DNA from: Planctomycetota bacterium | Lineage (GTDB): Bacteria; Planctomycetota; Phycisphaerae; WQYP01 | Length of the DNA: 24,263 bases | NCBI GenBank assembly: GCA_023489375.1 | Contig: JAMDCX010000014.1 | Location: forward strand, 1 to 24,263 | Direction of reading: 5' to 3' | Part shown: one piece after another, positions 1-7,660 of the stretch | Layout of the letters: every line of letters begins with the position of its first letter | Position numbering within the stretch: the first letter of the stretch is position 1 | The notes under the pieces: model-generated | What the model saw: only the letters and a program-made list of their open reading frames with translations | Database searches by the model: none | What the model was told of the DNA's origin: nothing | Made by a program: the position numbers and the translations under genes

Positions 1-98
1 AGCCACGTTCCGTGCCCACGGTGCCGCACGATAAAGGAAACCTCATGCCGTTGGCGAATGACGGCCTATTAAGCAAGTAAGCAACGAGATCGCAATAT

Positions 99-187
99 CT
101 TCCAAAAAGTCGTTGCGCCGGTTGGTGTGCGGCTTCCGGAGCATTGTCCGTCAAATAGCCACCGGCATGGCCGGTGGTGGAATATTC
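99..187 (+). repeat. Dispersed repeat, hairpin type (copy 1)
   Basis: This 89-base unit matches 23553-23641 in the same orientation at about 84% by eye (14 differences, no gaps). Both copies contain a near-perfect hairpin, here at 159-177, with arms CCACCGGC and GCCGGTGG around a three-base loop. The unit runs directly into the word GTAACCGTTCACGGGC at 188-203. Confidence 0.8.
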
Positions 188-254
188 GTAACCGTTCACG
201 GGCAAAAGTGGAACACTCGATAAATAAACATGGCTTTTCACATTGCGGATATTG

Positions 255-557
255 GTAACCGTTCACGGTCATGTCGGTAGGCCAGAATTATCGCGGTTCG
301 GTGTGGCAATTTTTCCGGGCCACATGGCCGTGCAGGGACTCGGCACATAGCCGCCGGCTTTGCCGGCGGTGGAACGTACCATAAAAGTACCCCGCTGCGC
401 CGGAACCAAACGGCGTGATTTGCTTCCGATTTAGCGTTATTACGGCCACACCCGGAATAATTGCCACACCCTCGCGGTTTTGACATAGCCCAAAGGGTGG
501 GAATCCCTTGTGGTGCAGTTTTCCAGTCTGTCCGATCATCACTTCATGAACGGTTAC
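255..557 (+). repeat. Composite repeat bounded by GTAACCGTTCAC ends
   Basis: The left end at 255-266 and right end at 546-557 are inverted copies of GTAACCGTTCAC (one mismatch). Sequence next to each end resembles the two ends of the 120-base element seen at 900-1018 and 19056-19177. Here the middle is enlarged by other material, including a hairpin unit (351-369, arms CCGCCGGC and GCCGGCGG). I read it as one such element interrupted by another repeat, though independent assembly is possible. Confidence 0.55.
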
Positions 558-560
558 GAA

Positions 561-609
561 TATTCAATGTTCATGCCAATCGGGAAGTTATTACGGTCTC
601 ATTCCTTAG
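561..609 (+). repeat. Short dispersed repeat (49 bp)
   Basis: This stretch resembles 23638-23686 in the same orientation, with the shared core CGGGAAGTTATTACGGT. In the right-hand copy it abuts the hairpin-type repeat directly, whereas here it follows the end of the composite element, so repeat modules have been shuffled. Confidence 0.7.
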
Positions 610-740
610 CATAATATCCTGGGATCGCCGGAGTCTCGCCCGCCATTGCCTCCCAAGTAACCGTTGGTATAGCATTGCCAGTGGATATGGGCCTCGATTT
701 GAAAGCCACAATTTTTGGCTGCACTCAGGGTAAATCCGTT

Positions 741-892
741 GTAACCGCTTACGGGCCAAAATACGCCAAAAATAAAAGAAATAATGTGGAGTCTGGACTT
801 TATAAGACGTAAAAATCACGAAAAACAGGGAGTTTGAGGTAAAAAGTGGCGTTTTTTCTATAATTTCGCCACTTTTGCCCGTGAACGGTTAC
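741..892 (+). repeat. MITE-like element with terminal inverted repeats (152 bp)
   Basis: The left end GTAACCGCTTACGGGC and right end GCCCGTGAACGGTTAC are inverted copies of each other with two mismatches. The right end is preceded by a hairpin with arms AAAAGTGGCG (844-853) and CGCCACTTTT (867-876). Bases 762-841 recur at 24184-24263 with about six differences in 80, in the same orientation; that copy is cut by the window edge. The last 23-24 bases also occur inverted at 188-211. The element carries no coding capacity. Confidence 0.75.
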
Positions 893-899
893 AATCCGT

Positions 900-1018
900 G
901 TAACGTTCACGATGAGCGACTGGGTAGGCTGGAAGCCCGCACCACAAGGGGTGCCCCATTTTGGGGTACGCCAAAACCGCCCTAACGATGGCTCTTCGGC
1001 ATGCCCGTGAACGGTTAC
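900..1018 (-). repeat. MITE-like element, 120-bp type (copy 1)
   Basis: The ends are GTAACGTTCAC (900-910) and GTGAACGGTTAC (1007-1018), inverted copies of one another. Read on the minus strand, the interior aligns along its whole length with 19056-19177, sharing words such as TTTGGCGTACC versus TCTGGCGTACC and CTTCCAGCCT. It lies seven bases from the 152-bp element, which has the same kind of ends. Confidence 0.75.
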
Positions 1019-1269
1019 AATTCGTTTCGATCAGGAACATCAGCAGGTGAGTAATCGGGTACTCTGGTTGAAAGGCTTCACATAAGAATCCATGTTAACG
1101 TTTACTACAGGTTCATAACCGGGAAAAATCAAAATACCAATTTCCAGGATTCGTTTGCAACCTACCATGGGAGGCTTGCAAACAACCGCGTCCGCGGCTT
1201 AGATTATGTTAGGATATCCCTTGTTTTCATGCGTTTTACTTTTTGAGAGACACAGACAACTTCGATGAT

Positions 1270-1275
1270 TATAAT
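1270..1275 (+). promoter_or_regulatory. Candidate -10 box for the receiver gene
   Basis: A consensus TATAAT lies about 150 bases before the receiver start. No good -35 hexamer is seen at normal spacing; TTGAGA lies 21 bases upstream. The implied leader holds hairpin GGATGT/ACATCC (1303-1320) and hairpin GGGTA/TACCC (1393-1409), the latter ending next to the ribosome binding site. Confidence 0.3.
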
Positions 1276-1424
1276 ATAAGAGAGTTGGTTGCGCTGGATT
1301 GAGGATGTTCAAAGACATCCGAGGAAATTTCTATTCGTCCGGCGCGGTCGATGGTGGATAGGTGGATGGAAAATAAATTTTTCGTCCGTCGCGGGTAGTG
1401 TATTTACCCGGAGGAGTAAAATTC

Positions 1425-2351
1425 ATGGCGATTCAGGTACTGGTCATCGACGACGAACGTGAAGTTAATGCAACCCTGGGGCAACTGCTGACCATGGAGG
1501 GGTTTGATTATCACTATGCCGCCTCGGGTGAGGATGGATTGAAGCTGGCCAGAAATTTGCATCCGGATGTTATCGTACTCGACGCGATGATGCCGGATAA
1601 AACTGGCTTTGACGTTTGTCGGATGCTGAAAAATGCGCGTACCACCTGCGGAATACCGGTTTTGTTTTTTACATGCCTGTGCGGCCGGGATCATGTATTA
1701 CGTTGCGCTTCCGCGGGTGGACAGGCTCATGTAGCCAAACCGTTTGATTTTGACACGGTTCTGAAGGTGATTCGGGAAGCGGATCAATGGCATCGGGACA
1801 TCGCTAAGAGACCCATGACGGGTGGTTTCCGGGTGGCCGCCGACCAGGCCGAAACTTCCAGCCGGGGGATTAACGAGATGCTCTCCACCCTGATTATTCA
1901 AACATCGATTGATGATACCACCCTGGCACAGTTTGGGTCGGCATTTCTTTGCCTTTTGGCCGCCACTGGTTCACTGGATACTCCAAATGCGGCAGCTCCC
2001 AAACTTCCAGCGGTTGATGTGCAATATACGATTGAACCGGCGTCCGACATGACGTCGCTGAAGTCCAACGGCGGAGGGATATGGTGGACTATGACCGAAC
2101 CGGAACCGGGAATGATTCATACGATTCAAAATGCGAACATCAATAGCGCCGCATCTCGGACCGTTCAGGCGGATCGTTGGATACACATCTGGCAGACTTT
2201 TATTGATTCCACTGGCGCTAGCCGCGAGCCTCACGCCGCAGGTACTGTGCGCCTGGTGCGGCGGTTTCGCACCGGAGCGATGATTCCGCCCGTGGATGGC
2301 AATGTCCTTCCCTTTCACACCTTCAACTATCACCAGTGTCGCCAGGATTAA
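1425..2351 (+). CDS. CheY-like receiver domain protein with unassigned C-terminal half
   Basis: The first ~120 of 308 residues form a response-regulator receiver domain: acidic pair D9-D10, phospho-acceptor D53 in VLDAMMP, T83 after a hydrophobic strand, and K105 in AKPF. These residues accept and read out a phosphoryl group from a sensor kinase. Residues ~125-308 match no output domain I recognise: no helix-turn-helix, GGDEF, HD-GYP or kinase motif is visible. The tail has several tryptophans and an Arg-rich stretch (VRLVRRFR). I chose the ATG preceded by GGAGG at 1410-1414 rather than an in-frame GTG at 1398 lying upstream of that site. No histidine kinase gene is nearby, so the partner is unknown. 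The receiver call is firm; the role is not. Confidence 0.88.
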   Translation: MAIQVLVIDDEREVNATLGQLLTMEGFDYHYAASGEDGLKLARNLHPDVIVLDAMMPDKTGFDVCRMLKNARTTCGIPVLFFTCLCGRDHVLRCASAGGQAHVAKPFDFDTVLKVIREADQWHRDIAKRPMTGGFRVAADQAETSSRGINEMLSTLIIQTSIDDTTLAQFGSAFLCLLAATGSLDTPNAAAPKLPAVDVQYTIEPASDMTSLKSNGGGIWWTMTEPEPGMIHTIQNANINSAASRTVQADRWIHIWQTFIDSTGASREPHAAGTVRLVRRFRTGAMIPPVDGNVLPFHTFNYHQCRQD

Positions 2352-2358
2352 GAAACCT

Positions 2359-2394
2359 TCTACGTTACCGTTTTCTAAATTCCCGGTATGTAGA
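2359..2394. terminator. Hairpin between convergent genes
   Basis: Arms TCTAC and TACCG (2359-2363, 2366-2370) pair with CGGTA and GTAGA (2384-2388, 2390-2394). It sits between the convergent ends of the receiver gene and gcvH, where a bidirectional terminator would be useful. No T-run follows on either strand, so the call is weak. Confidence 0.25.
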
Positions 2395-2420
2395 CGGAGT
2401 AAACTATGACGCGCCGCCTT

Positions 2421-2798
2421 TTACGCGATGTTGTGTTCTTTGTCGTATTGCTGCGCGGTCATCAATCCCTGCGGTTTGGCCGAAGATTTAAGTTTGATCA
2501 GCCAGCCTTTGGTATAGGGGTCCTCATTGATCAGCGAGGGGTCTTTTTTGACCGCTTCATTGACCGCCACCACTTCTCCTTCCACAGGAGCATAGAGTTC
2601 ACTGGTGGTTTTGACGGATTCAATTTCACCAAAGGAGGCACCCGCCGCCACTTTGCGCCCGACTGCCGGCAATTCTATAAATGTAACATCGGAAAGTTCA
2701 TCCACCGCAAAGCGCGTGATGCCGACAGTCAGGACATCGCCCTCCTGTTTTATCCACTCGTGCGTTGAGGTATAAAGATAATCAACCGGCGAAGACAT
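2421..2798 (-). CDS. gcvH: Glycine cleavage system H protein
   Basis: The H protein carries a lipoyl arm that shuttles the aminomethyl group between the P, T and L proteins of the glycine cleavage complex. The 125-residue length is normal for the family. Visible hallmarks are the N-terminal YTSTHEW, the VGIT strand, the lipoylation site K63 in GEIESVKTTSE, the PVEGEVVAVN turn, and the C-terminal PYTKGWLIKL. The frame is open for another 65 codons upstream, but the family start is the ATG at 2798, preceded by AGGAG. The other glycine cleavage genes (gcvT, gcvP) are not adjacent. No tandem glycine riboswitch consensus is visible upstream. Confidence 0.95.
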   Translation of the reverse strand: MSSPVDYLYTSTHEWIKQEGDVLTVGITRFAVDELSDVTFIELPAVGRKVAAGASFGEIESVKTTSELYAPVEGEVVAVNEAVKKDPSLINEDPYTKGWLIKLKSSAKPQGLMTAQQYDKEHNIA

Positions 2799-2847
2799 AA
2801 AATAACTCCTGAAAAATCCCCCCGCACCTACAGGCGAAGGTAAAAAG

Positions 2848-2879
2848 AGTATATCCCAATCATCGTAACAGTCCATCAA
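2848..2879 (-). promoter_or_regulatory. Candidate gcvH promoter
   Basis: On the minus strand TTGATG (2874-2879) is followed after 18 bases by GATATA (2850-2855), overlapping TATACT (2848-2853). The start codon lies about 50 bases downstream. Hexamers are moderate matches to the housekeeping consensus. Confidence 0.35.
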
Positions 2880-3066
2880 AATAGCGCCACCGCAGGGTAC
2901 CAAGCCGGGGCTTTTAGGTTTCACAGCTTTGAAGATTAACGGCATCCGGGCCGGTGAAATTACCGGTGAAACACATATATGCCCAAAGGTCATATTGGCT
3001 CAATAACAGAATTGGAAGGAAACCTGAAAGACTCGTGAATGGTTACGACCCGAATACTCTGGATAG

Positions 3067-3094
3067 TTGACATTTTTTCAGATAGCGTTATGAT
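3067..3094 (+). promoter_or_regulatory. Strong candidate promoter of the cimA leader
   Basis: A perfect TTGACA (3067-3072) is separated by 16 bases from TATGAT (3089-3094); an alternative -10, GATAAT, overlaps at 3092-3097. This is the best housekeeping-type promoter in the window. Predicted initiation is near 3101-3104, only a few bases before the leader ORF at 3107, so that ORF would have little or no untranslated leader. Confidence 0.6.
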
Positions 3095-3106
3095 AATGGA
3101 AGTTAT

Positions 3107-3235
3107 ATGAGGTGTGTTGTGCGGACAGATTGTGCAGTTGTAATCTCGAGTATATGCGGGATTCTGCCCATACAGCGCCAGGCCAATGGCCGCGCTGCTG
3201 TCCGCGCTGTTATTTTCCCGCCGGTGAAAGTGTAG
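3107..3235 (+). CDS. Putative Val/Ile-rich leader peptide upstream of cimA
   Basis: This 42-codon ORF starts with ATG 6 bases after a GGA and contains 8 Val and 5 Ile. Ile occurs at codons 13, 16, 19 and 22, and a Val-Ile pair at 35-36. Codons 38-39 lie inside the first pairing segment (3217-3224), and the stop at 3233-3235 lies two bases before the second segment. That is the geometry expected of an amino-acid-sensing leader ORF, and cimA makes an isoleucine precursor. It has no recognisable domain and could be a chance ORF; translation is inferred. If transcription starts at 3101-3104 the ribosome binding site would be partly lost, so translation might be effectively leaderless. Confidence 0.45.
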   Translation: MRCVVRTDCAVVISSICGILPIQRQANGRAAVRAVIFPPVKV

Positions 3236-3314
3236 TGCCCGGCAGGCCAATGCTTTAAGTGTGGTTTCAGTATTCCGAAACGTTCACCACCCTGCCTGGG
3301 CGCGGGGTGTTTTT
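3217..3314 (+). promoter_or_regulatory. Putative transcription attenuator of cimA
   Basis: Four segments can form alternative pairs. Segment 1 (3217-3224, CCCGCCGG) pairs with segment 2 (3239-3246) with one mismatch. Segment 2 (3237-3246, GCCCGGCAGG) pairs with segment 3 (3291-3301, CCTGCCTGGGC) with one bulged base. Segment 3 and its neighbours (3288-3295) pair with segment 4 (3302-3309) to form the terminator. Pairings 1:2 and 3:4 exclude 2:3, as in trp- and ilv-type attenuators. A ribosome held at Val-Ile codons 35-36 would cover segment 1 and free segment 2 to make the antiterminator. This is inference from base pairing read by eye. Confidence 0.5.
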
Positions 3315-3318
3315 GTTT
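3288..3318 (+). terminator. Intrinsic terminator before cimA
   Basis: CACCCTGC (3288-3295) pairs with GCGGGGTG (3302-3309), including one G-T pair, around a six-base loop, and is followed at once by TTTTTGTTT. No plus-strand gene lies between 2351 and here except the putative leader ORF, so this terminator would act on a short leader transcript. Confidence 0.65.
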
Positions 3319-3353
3319 ATTCATTTCATAGTGCGTGCTCGGCGGTAAATCCT

Positions 3354-3359
3354 TATAAT
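3354..3359 (+). promoter_or_regulatory. Possible second -10 box close to cimA
   Basis: A consensus TATAAT lies 28 bases before the cimA start, downstream of the terminator. The hexamer 17 bases upstream (GTGCGT) is a poor -35. If active it would bypass the attenuator, so it is a caveat to that model. Confidence 0.25.
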
Positions 3360-3386
3360 GCCACCGGCAGCCAATGAGGTAATTGT

Positions 3387-4985
3387 ATGCAAAGAATAGA
3401 AATATATGATACAACGCTGCGCGATGGCAGCCAGAGTGAAGGCGTGAGTTTTTCTCTGCAGGATAAAATGCTGATCTGCCATCGTCTCGATGAACTGGGC
3501 GTGGATTTCATCGAAGGCGGATATCCGCTTTCCAACCCCAAAGATGCGGCTTTTTTCCAGGAGGCCCGCGGCTTGAAACTGCAAACCGCTAAACTCCTGG
3601 CGTTCGGCATGACGCGCCGCAAAGGCCTCTCCGCGGCGGAAGATGTGGGACTCAAGGCTCTGCGTGATGCCCAGACCGAATATGTTACGGTAGTGGGTAA
3701 AACCTGGGACTTGCACGTTACGGAAGTGCTGGGGGTATCTTTACAGGAAAATCTGGATATGATCGCGGATTCCGTGGCCTATCTGACCGGCGAAGGCCGA
3801 AAAGTCATCTATGATGCGGAACACTTTTTTGACGGGTTCAAGGCGAATCCGGATTACGCATTAAAAACCATCGCCGTTGCGGCACAGGCGGGAGCGGTGC
3901 TGGTATGCCTGTGTGATACCAACGGCGGCTCGTTGCCGGAACAAGTTACCCAATGTGTGCGGCAGGCGCGGCATACCCTGTCCACACCGATCGGAATACA
4001 TCCGCATAATGACAGTGGACTGGCGGTGGCCAATGCTCTGGCAGCCGTGGCCGCGGGTGCGGTGCAGGTACAGGGTACTATCAACGGCATCGGCGAACGG
4101 TGCGGCAATGTGGATATCACCACGGTCATCGCTAATTTGCGCTTGAAGATGGGTTATGATTGCCTGAAAAAAGATTCTCTGATTCATTTGACTGAAACAT
4201 CCAAATATATCTATGAAATAGCGAATTTAAATCTGGTCAATAATCAACCCTACACCGGCGCCAGCGCTTTTGCCCACAAGGGCGGCATGCACGTTCATGC
4301 GGTCAACAAAATAGCGGGCAGTTACGAACATGTGGTGCCGGAACTGGTGGGCAATTCGCGCCGCATTCTGGTTTCCGAGTTATCCGGGGTATCCAATATC
4401 GCCGCGAAAGCCGGGAAAAAATTTAATATTCTGCATGATCGCGACACCCTGAAAAAGGTACTGGATCAGATAACGGAACTGGAAAATCAGGGCTATCAGT
4501 TTGAGGCGGCGGAAGCGTCATTCGAATTAATCGTGCGCCGGCAAATCGGACGCCTGCGGAAATTTTTTGACCTCAAGAGTTACCGCTGTGCCATATCCCG
4601 GCAGGCCAATGGCAAACCGGTAACCAAAGCCACATTATCGGTGATTGCCAACAAACGCGAGATCAATGCTTCCGCCGAAGGTGATGGGCCGATCAATGCT
4701 CTGGATGCCGCCTTGCGCTATGCCTTGGAACCTGAATTCCCGGCCATTGCGGATCTGCATCTGGTGGATTACAAAGTACGGGTGGTCAATGGCCGGGCGG
4801 AATCGGCGGCAAAAGTGCGGGTGATAATTGAATTCCGATCTCCGGAAGGGGTTTTCGGCACCATTGGGGTATCGGAAAATATCATCGAAGCCAGCTGGCA
4901 GGCTATCGCTGATGCGGTGGAATATCGGCTTATTCACGCCGAAGAAGCCGCGGCGAAGGTACCACCGGCAAACGCGGCAGTATAA
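3387..4985 (+). CDS. cimA: (R)-citramalate synthase
   Basis: CimA condenses pyruvate with acetyl-CoA to citramalate, the entry to the threonine-independent route to 2-oxobutyrate and isoleucine. The 532-residue protein has the DRE-TIM barrel start YDTTLRDG (residues 7-14), the metal-site motif HPHND (205-209), and GIGERCGNVDI ending the barrel. Residues ~400-520 look like the LeuA-type dimerisation and regulatory domain (EGDGPINALDAAL), where isoleucine feedback usually acts. N-terminal wording (GSQSEGVSFS) fits the citramalate synthase class rather than 2-isopropylmalate synthase, but specificity is inferred. GAGG lies 7 bases before the ATG. It stands alone behind the putative attenuator, with no ilv or leu genes beside it. 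Confidence 0.93.
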   Translation: MQRIEIYDTTLRDGSQSEGVSFSLQDKMLICHRLDELGVDFIEGGYPLSNPKDAAFFQEARGLKLQTAKLLAFGMTRRKGLSAAEDVGLKALRDAQTEYVTVVGKTWDLHVTEVLGVSLQENLDMIADSVAYLTGEGRKVIYDAEHFFDGFKANPDYALKTIAVAAQAGAVLVCLCDTNGGSLPEQVTQCVRQARHTLSTPIGIHPHNDSGLAVANALAAVAAGAVQVQGTINGIGERCGNVDITTVIANLRLKMGYDCLKKDSLIHLTETSKYIYEIANLNLVNNQPYTGASAFAHKGGMHVHAVNKIAGSYEHVVPELVGNSRRILVSELSGVSNIAAKAGKKFNILHDRDTLKKVLDQITELENQGYQFEAAEASFELIVRRQIGRLRKFFDLKSYRCAISRQANGKPVTKATLSVIANKREINASAEGDGPINALDAALRYALEPEFPAIADLHLVDYKVRVVNGRAESAAKVRVIIEFRSPEGVFGTIGVSENIIEASWQAIADAVEYRLIHAEEAAAKVPPANAAV

Positions 4986-5591
4986 TCGGCTGTTTGAAGA
5001 GCGGTGGCAAGTTGGCCAGCGGTGGCGGTTCGCACTATTGGGCAGCCTGGGAGGAATCCCATGGCCGTCGCCCGGGGAGCAACGCAGAACATCGTGGTTA
5101 TATTGTATGCGGCTATTAATGAGACATTCTGATACACATTATAGCTATAAAAGTGGCACTTTCCCGCATTTTTCACTTCTCCCCATGTATCATTAGAAGC
5201 CGCATTGAGTATAACTGGTGCGCGAAACCAGCCTTGGGTTTCCAACAAGCGAGGTTCACCTGTGAATCGGAAAAGACTCTGACCGACAGGATCGTCAGCA
5301 CCAGGTCGTGTCCAATCGCATCGGCTACCTGACCGGATCGCATCGCATCGCTTCCGGTCATTACTCGGACAGGCTCCTATTGAATTGTTTTTTTTACTCT
5401 CTGAAGATGTATGCCAACTATGAGCATAAGATCAGCCATAGTTCGCGGGGAGTGGAGACCTGGTTTTACGTGGCGATGATCGGCACCCTGCTGACGTGGC
5501 CCTGTAGATTTGACTATTCGTGTGGCTTCCTGGATAAATTCAGATAATCGGAAATATGCCTCTGATAGGCAGGAATTGATCTGGAGTGTAT
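4986..5591. other. Intergenic stretch with repeat and hairpin
   Basis: No supported gene is seen; the longest frame (5308-5547) has no ribosome binding site and an unlikely composition. The stretch holds a copy of a 113-base repeat (5101-5213) and a hairpin with arms TGACCGGA (5330-5337) and TCCGGTCA (5353-5360) around a loop rich in GCATC repeats. An eight-T run begins near 5389 but is too far from that hairpin for a standard terminator. Confidence 0.5.
5101..5213 (+). repeat. Second MITE-like repeat family (copy 1)
   Basis: This 113-base unit matches 23768-23880 in inverted orientation with about 15 differences and no gaps. Each copy has its own imperfect terminal inverted repeats: ATGCGGCTATTAATG near the left and CATTAGAAGCCGCAT near the right. 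It contains no ORF. The word ATGCGGCTATT also appears alone at 13414-13424. Confidence 0.8.
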
Positions 5592-6593
5592 ATGCAGCAT
5601 AATCCCTGGTTGCCTGCGTCCATCCGTTACGACAACATGATTTATAATCGCTGCGGAAAATCCGGGCTTAAGCTGCCGGCGATTTCATTGGGGCTGTGGC
5701 ATAATTTTGGTGGTGTAGATACGCTGGAAAACCAACGACTGATGTTACGCCGCGCTTTTGAATTGGGCATTACGCATTTTGATTTGGCTAATAATTATGG
5801 CCCGCCACCGGGATCCGCCGAAGAAAATTTTGGTCGTCTTTTGCGCCAGGATCTGCATTCCTGGCGTGACGAACTGATCATCTCCACTAAAGCCGGCTAT
5901 ACCATGTGGAGCGGCCCCTATGGGGATTGGGGATCGCGGAAATATCTACTGGCAAGCCTGGATCAAAGCCTGCAGCGCATGGGATTAGATTATGTGGATA
6001 TTTTTTACGCCCATCGCCCCGACCCGGAAACTCCAATCGCCGAGACCATGGGGGCTCTGGATACCGCGGTACGACAGGGGAAGGCATTGTATGTCGGCCT
6101 TTCCAACTATCCGCCCGATGCAGCGCGACAGGCCTTCACCATTCTTAAATCGCTGGGCACGCCATGCCTGATTCATCAACCACGATATTCCATGTTGGAT
6201 CGCTGGATTGAGCCGGAATTGCTCGATGTTCTGGACGAATATGGCGTGGGAGCCATAGCTTTTTGTCCCCTGGCACAAGGATTGTTAACCAGTAAGTATT
6301 TGTATGGAATTCCCGAAGATTCACGTGCGGCTAAAAAACATAGTTACCTCAAGCCGGAAAAAATTACACCAGCGCTGGAGGCCCGGATTCAAAAACTTAA
6401 TGACCTGGCGCAGGCACGCGGACAAAGTTTAGCGCAGATGGCTCTGGCATGGGTATTACGAGATGCCAGGATTACCTCGGCCTTAATCGGCGCCAGTCGG
6501 GTGGAGCAAATTGAGGAAAATGTGCGGGCCTTGAGTCATCGAACCTTTGAAAGGCTGGAATTGCAAACCATTGATAGCATTCTCAAGAGTTAG
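5592..6593 (+). CDS. Aldo/keto reductase, YghZ-like
   Basis: A 333-residue (beta/alpha)8 NADPH-dependent oxidoreductase. The catalytic tetrad is visible as D64, Y69, K100 and H141 in DLANNYG, STKAGY and FYAHRPD. The insert around TMWSGPYGDWGSRKYLLASLDQ resembles YghZ/Gpr-type enzymes that reduce L-glyceraldehyde 3-phosphate and methylglyoxal, and relatives of voltage-channel beta subunits. C-terminal GASRVEQIEENV contacts NADPH in the family. The true substrate cannot be read from sequence. I prefer the ATG at 5592, after GGAG, to the overlapping in-frame GTG at 5586. It is followed by ispE on the same strand after a 92-base gap. Confidence 0.9.
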   Translation: MQHNPWLPASIRYDNMIYNRCGKSGLKLPAISLGLWHNFGGVDTLENQRLMLRRAFELGITHFDLANNYGPPPGSAEENFGRLLRQDLHSWRDELIISTKAGYTMWSGPYGDWGSRKYLLASLDQSLQRMGLDYVDIFYAHRPDPETPIAETMGALDTAVRQGKALYVGLSNYPPDAARQAFTILKSLGTPCLIHQPRYSMLDRWIEPELLDVLDEYGVGAIAFCPLAQGLLTSKYLYGIPEDSRAAKKHSYLKPEKITPALEARIQKLNDLAQARGQSLAQMALAWVLRDARITSALIGASRVEQIEENVRALSHRTFERLELQTIDSILKS

Positions 6594-6685
6594 GCTTCAG
6601 GTAAAATTCACTGCGGATACAGCTTGGGTATGCGATAAGATAAAATATTTAGCCTAAATGGAATGAAGGATACGGAAAATTGGAA

Positions 6686-7630
6686 ATGAGTAATTCGGTT
6701 ACCGCCGACCATAATATACTGCCGCCGCACTCTACAGAGGATGCCGCTATAACCATTCATGCACCGGCAAAATTGAATCTTGGACTGCGCGTTTTTCCTC
6801 GCCGCCCGGATGGCTTTCACGATATTGAATCGTGGTTTGTTCCCATCTCTCTATGCGATACGCTGATCTTTCAGAAAGCCGATGTGCTGACATTGACGGT
6901 AACCGGACTGTCGGCAGGGCTTTCTTCCGCACTGGAGGACAATCTGGTGGGTCGTGCCGCCATCGCTTTAGCCAGGGCGGCAAAAATAGATCCTAAGGCG
7001 GATATTCACCTGCATAAGCTGATTCCCACCGGCGGCGGTCTGGGGGGCGGCAGTTCCGACGCGGCGGCGACGTTGCTGGCGCTGCGACAATTATGGAATG
7101 TTTCCATCAGCTCTTCGGAACTGCGGTCTATTGCCGCCCAACTCGGCAGCGATGTGCCCTTTTTCATTGATGGTCAATCCGCAATCTGCCGGGGGCGTGG
7201 TGAAAGCATCGAACCGCTACCCCTGCATCGGCCTTTGTTCGCCGTGCTGATAATTCCACCCTATGGTACCAGCACGAAGGAAGTGTATCAGGCTTTTGAT
7301 CATCAGTCCCCACCACCGTCAAGAGCCGCCATTCATTGGAAGGAATTGGCGTATCAGACAGCCGCACACATCAGTACCGCCATTTACAATGATTTGGAAA
7401 CCCCGGCTTTTGCCGTTACTCCCGCGTTGCGGGACTTGCGCTTTGAAATCAACGCTATTGCCAAATGTCCGGTACATGTCAGTGGCAGCGGATCAACGCT
7501 CTTTATTCTTATCGACCAACCCGCGGCGGCTGAATCCATGGCTGAATTATTGGCCAGGGCTTTGAACCAGAAAATTCATATTGTGCCGGTCCAAATTGAA
7601 CAAACCTTGCCGGTGAGCCTCAAGGCTTAA
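6686..7630 (+). CDS. ispE: 4-diphosphocytidyl-2-C-methyl-D-erythritol kinase
   Basis: IspE phosphorylates CDP-methylerythritol in the MEP route to isopentenyl diphosphate. It belongs to the GHMP kinases. The substrate motif APAKLNLGLRV lies near residue 27, the ATP loop PTGGGLGGGSSDAAATLLAL near 115-134, and the C-terminal SGSGSTLF near 265. The length of 314 residues is slightly above usual because of ~25 extra N-terminal residues. The start is ambiguous: TTG at 6680 has AAGGA nine bases upstream, while ATG at 6686 has only GGAAA. No other MEP-pathway gene lies in the window. It converges on the next gene with a 30-base gap. Confidence 0.93.
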   Translation: MSNSVTADHNILPPHSTEDAAITIHAPAKLNLGLRVFPRRPDGFHDIESWFVPISLCDTLIFQKADVLTLTVTGLSAGLSSALEDNLVGRAAIALARAAKIDPKADIHLHKLIPTGGGLGGGSSDAAATLLALRQLWNVSISSSELRSIAAQLGSDVPFFIDGQSAICRGRGESIEPLPLHRPLFAVLIIPPYGTSTKEVYQAFDHQSPPPSRAAIHWKELAYQTAAHISTAIYNDLETPAFAVTPALRDLRFEINAIAKCPVHVSGSGSTLFILIDQPAAAESMAELLARALNQKIHIVPVQIEQTLPVSLKA

Positions 7631-7660
7631 ACCAAGCGTCAAGTTTGCCACGGCTATCGC

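Larger units (their letters stand above)
1..1424. other. Gene-free, repeat-rich left flank
   Basis: No reading frame here has a believable start, ribosome binding site and protein-like composition. The first 80 bases could hold the tail of a gene entering from the left: two frames stay open to stops near 72 and 78, but neither short peptide is recognisable. Most of the stretch up to about 1020 is explained by dispersed short repeats listed separately, several bounded by the word GTAACCGTTCAC or its reverse complement. From about 1230 onward it becomes the leader of the receiver gene, with a consensus -10 box at 1270 and two small hairpins, at 1303-1320 and 1393-1409. Confidence 0.6.

Noticed and set aside
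1398..1424. Upstream GTG start of the receiver gene
   Set aside because: It lies before the GGAGG at 1410-1414, which is correctly spaced for the ATG at 1425, and the nine extra residues do not belong to a receiver domain.
2799..2993. N-terminal extension of gcvH in an open frame
   Set aside because: Family members start at the ATG at 2798, which has AGGAG; the extension has promoter-like DNA and no protein character.
2799..3060. Glycine riboswitch upstream of gcvH
   Set aside because: Neither strand shows the conserved tandem aptamer core; only a simple promoter candidate is seen.
5308..5547. 79-codon plus-strand frame
   Set aside because: No ribosome site or recognisable motif; it overlaps a hairpin and a T-run in repeat-bearing DNA.
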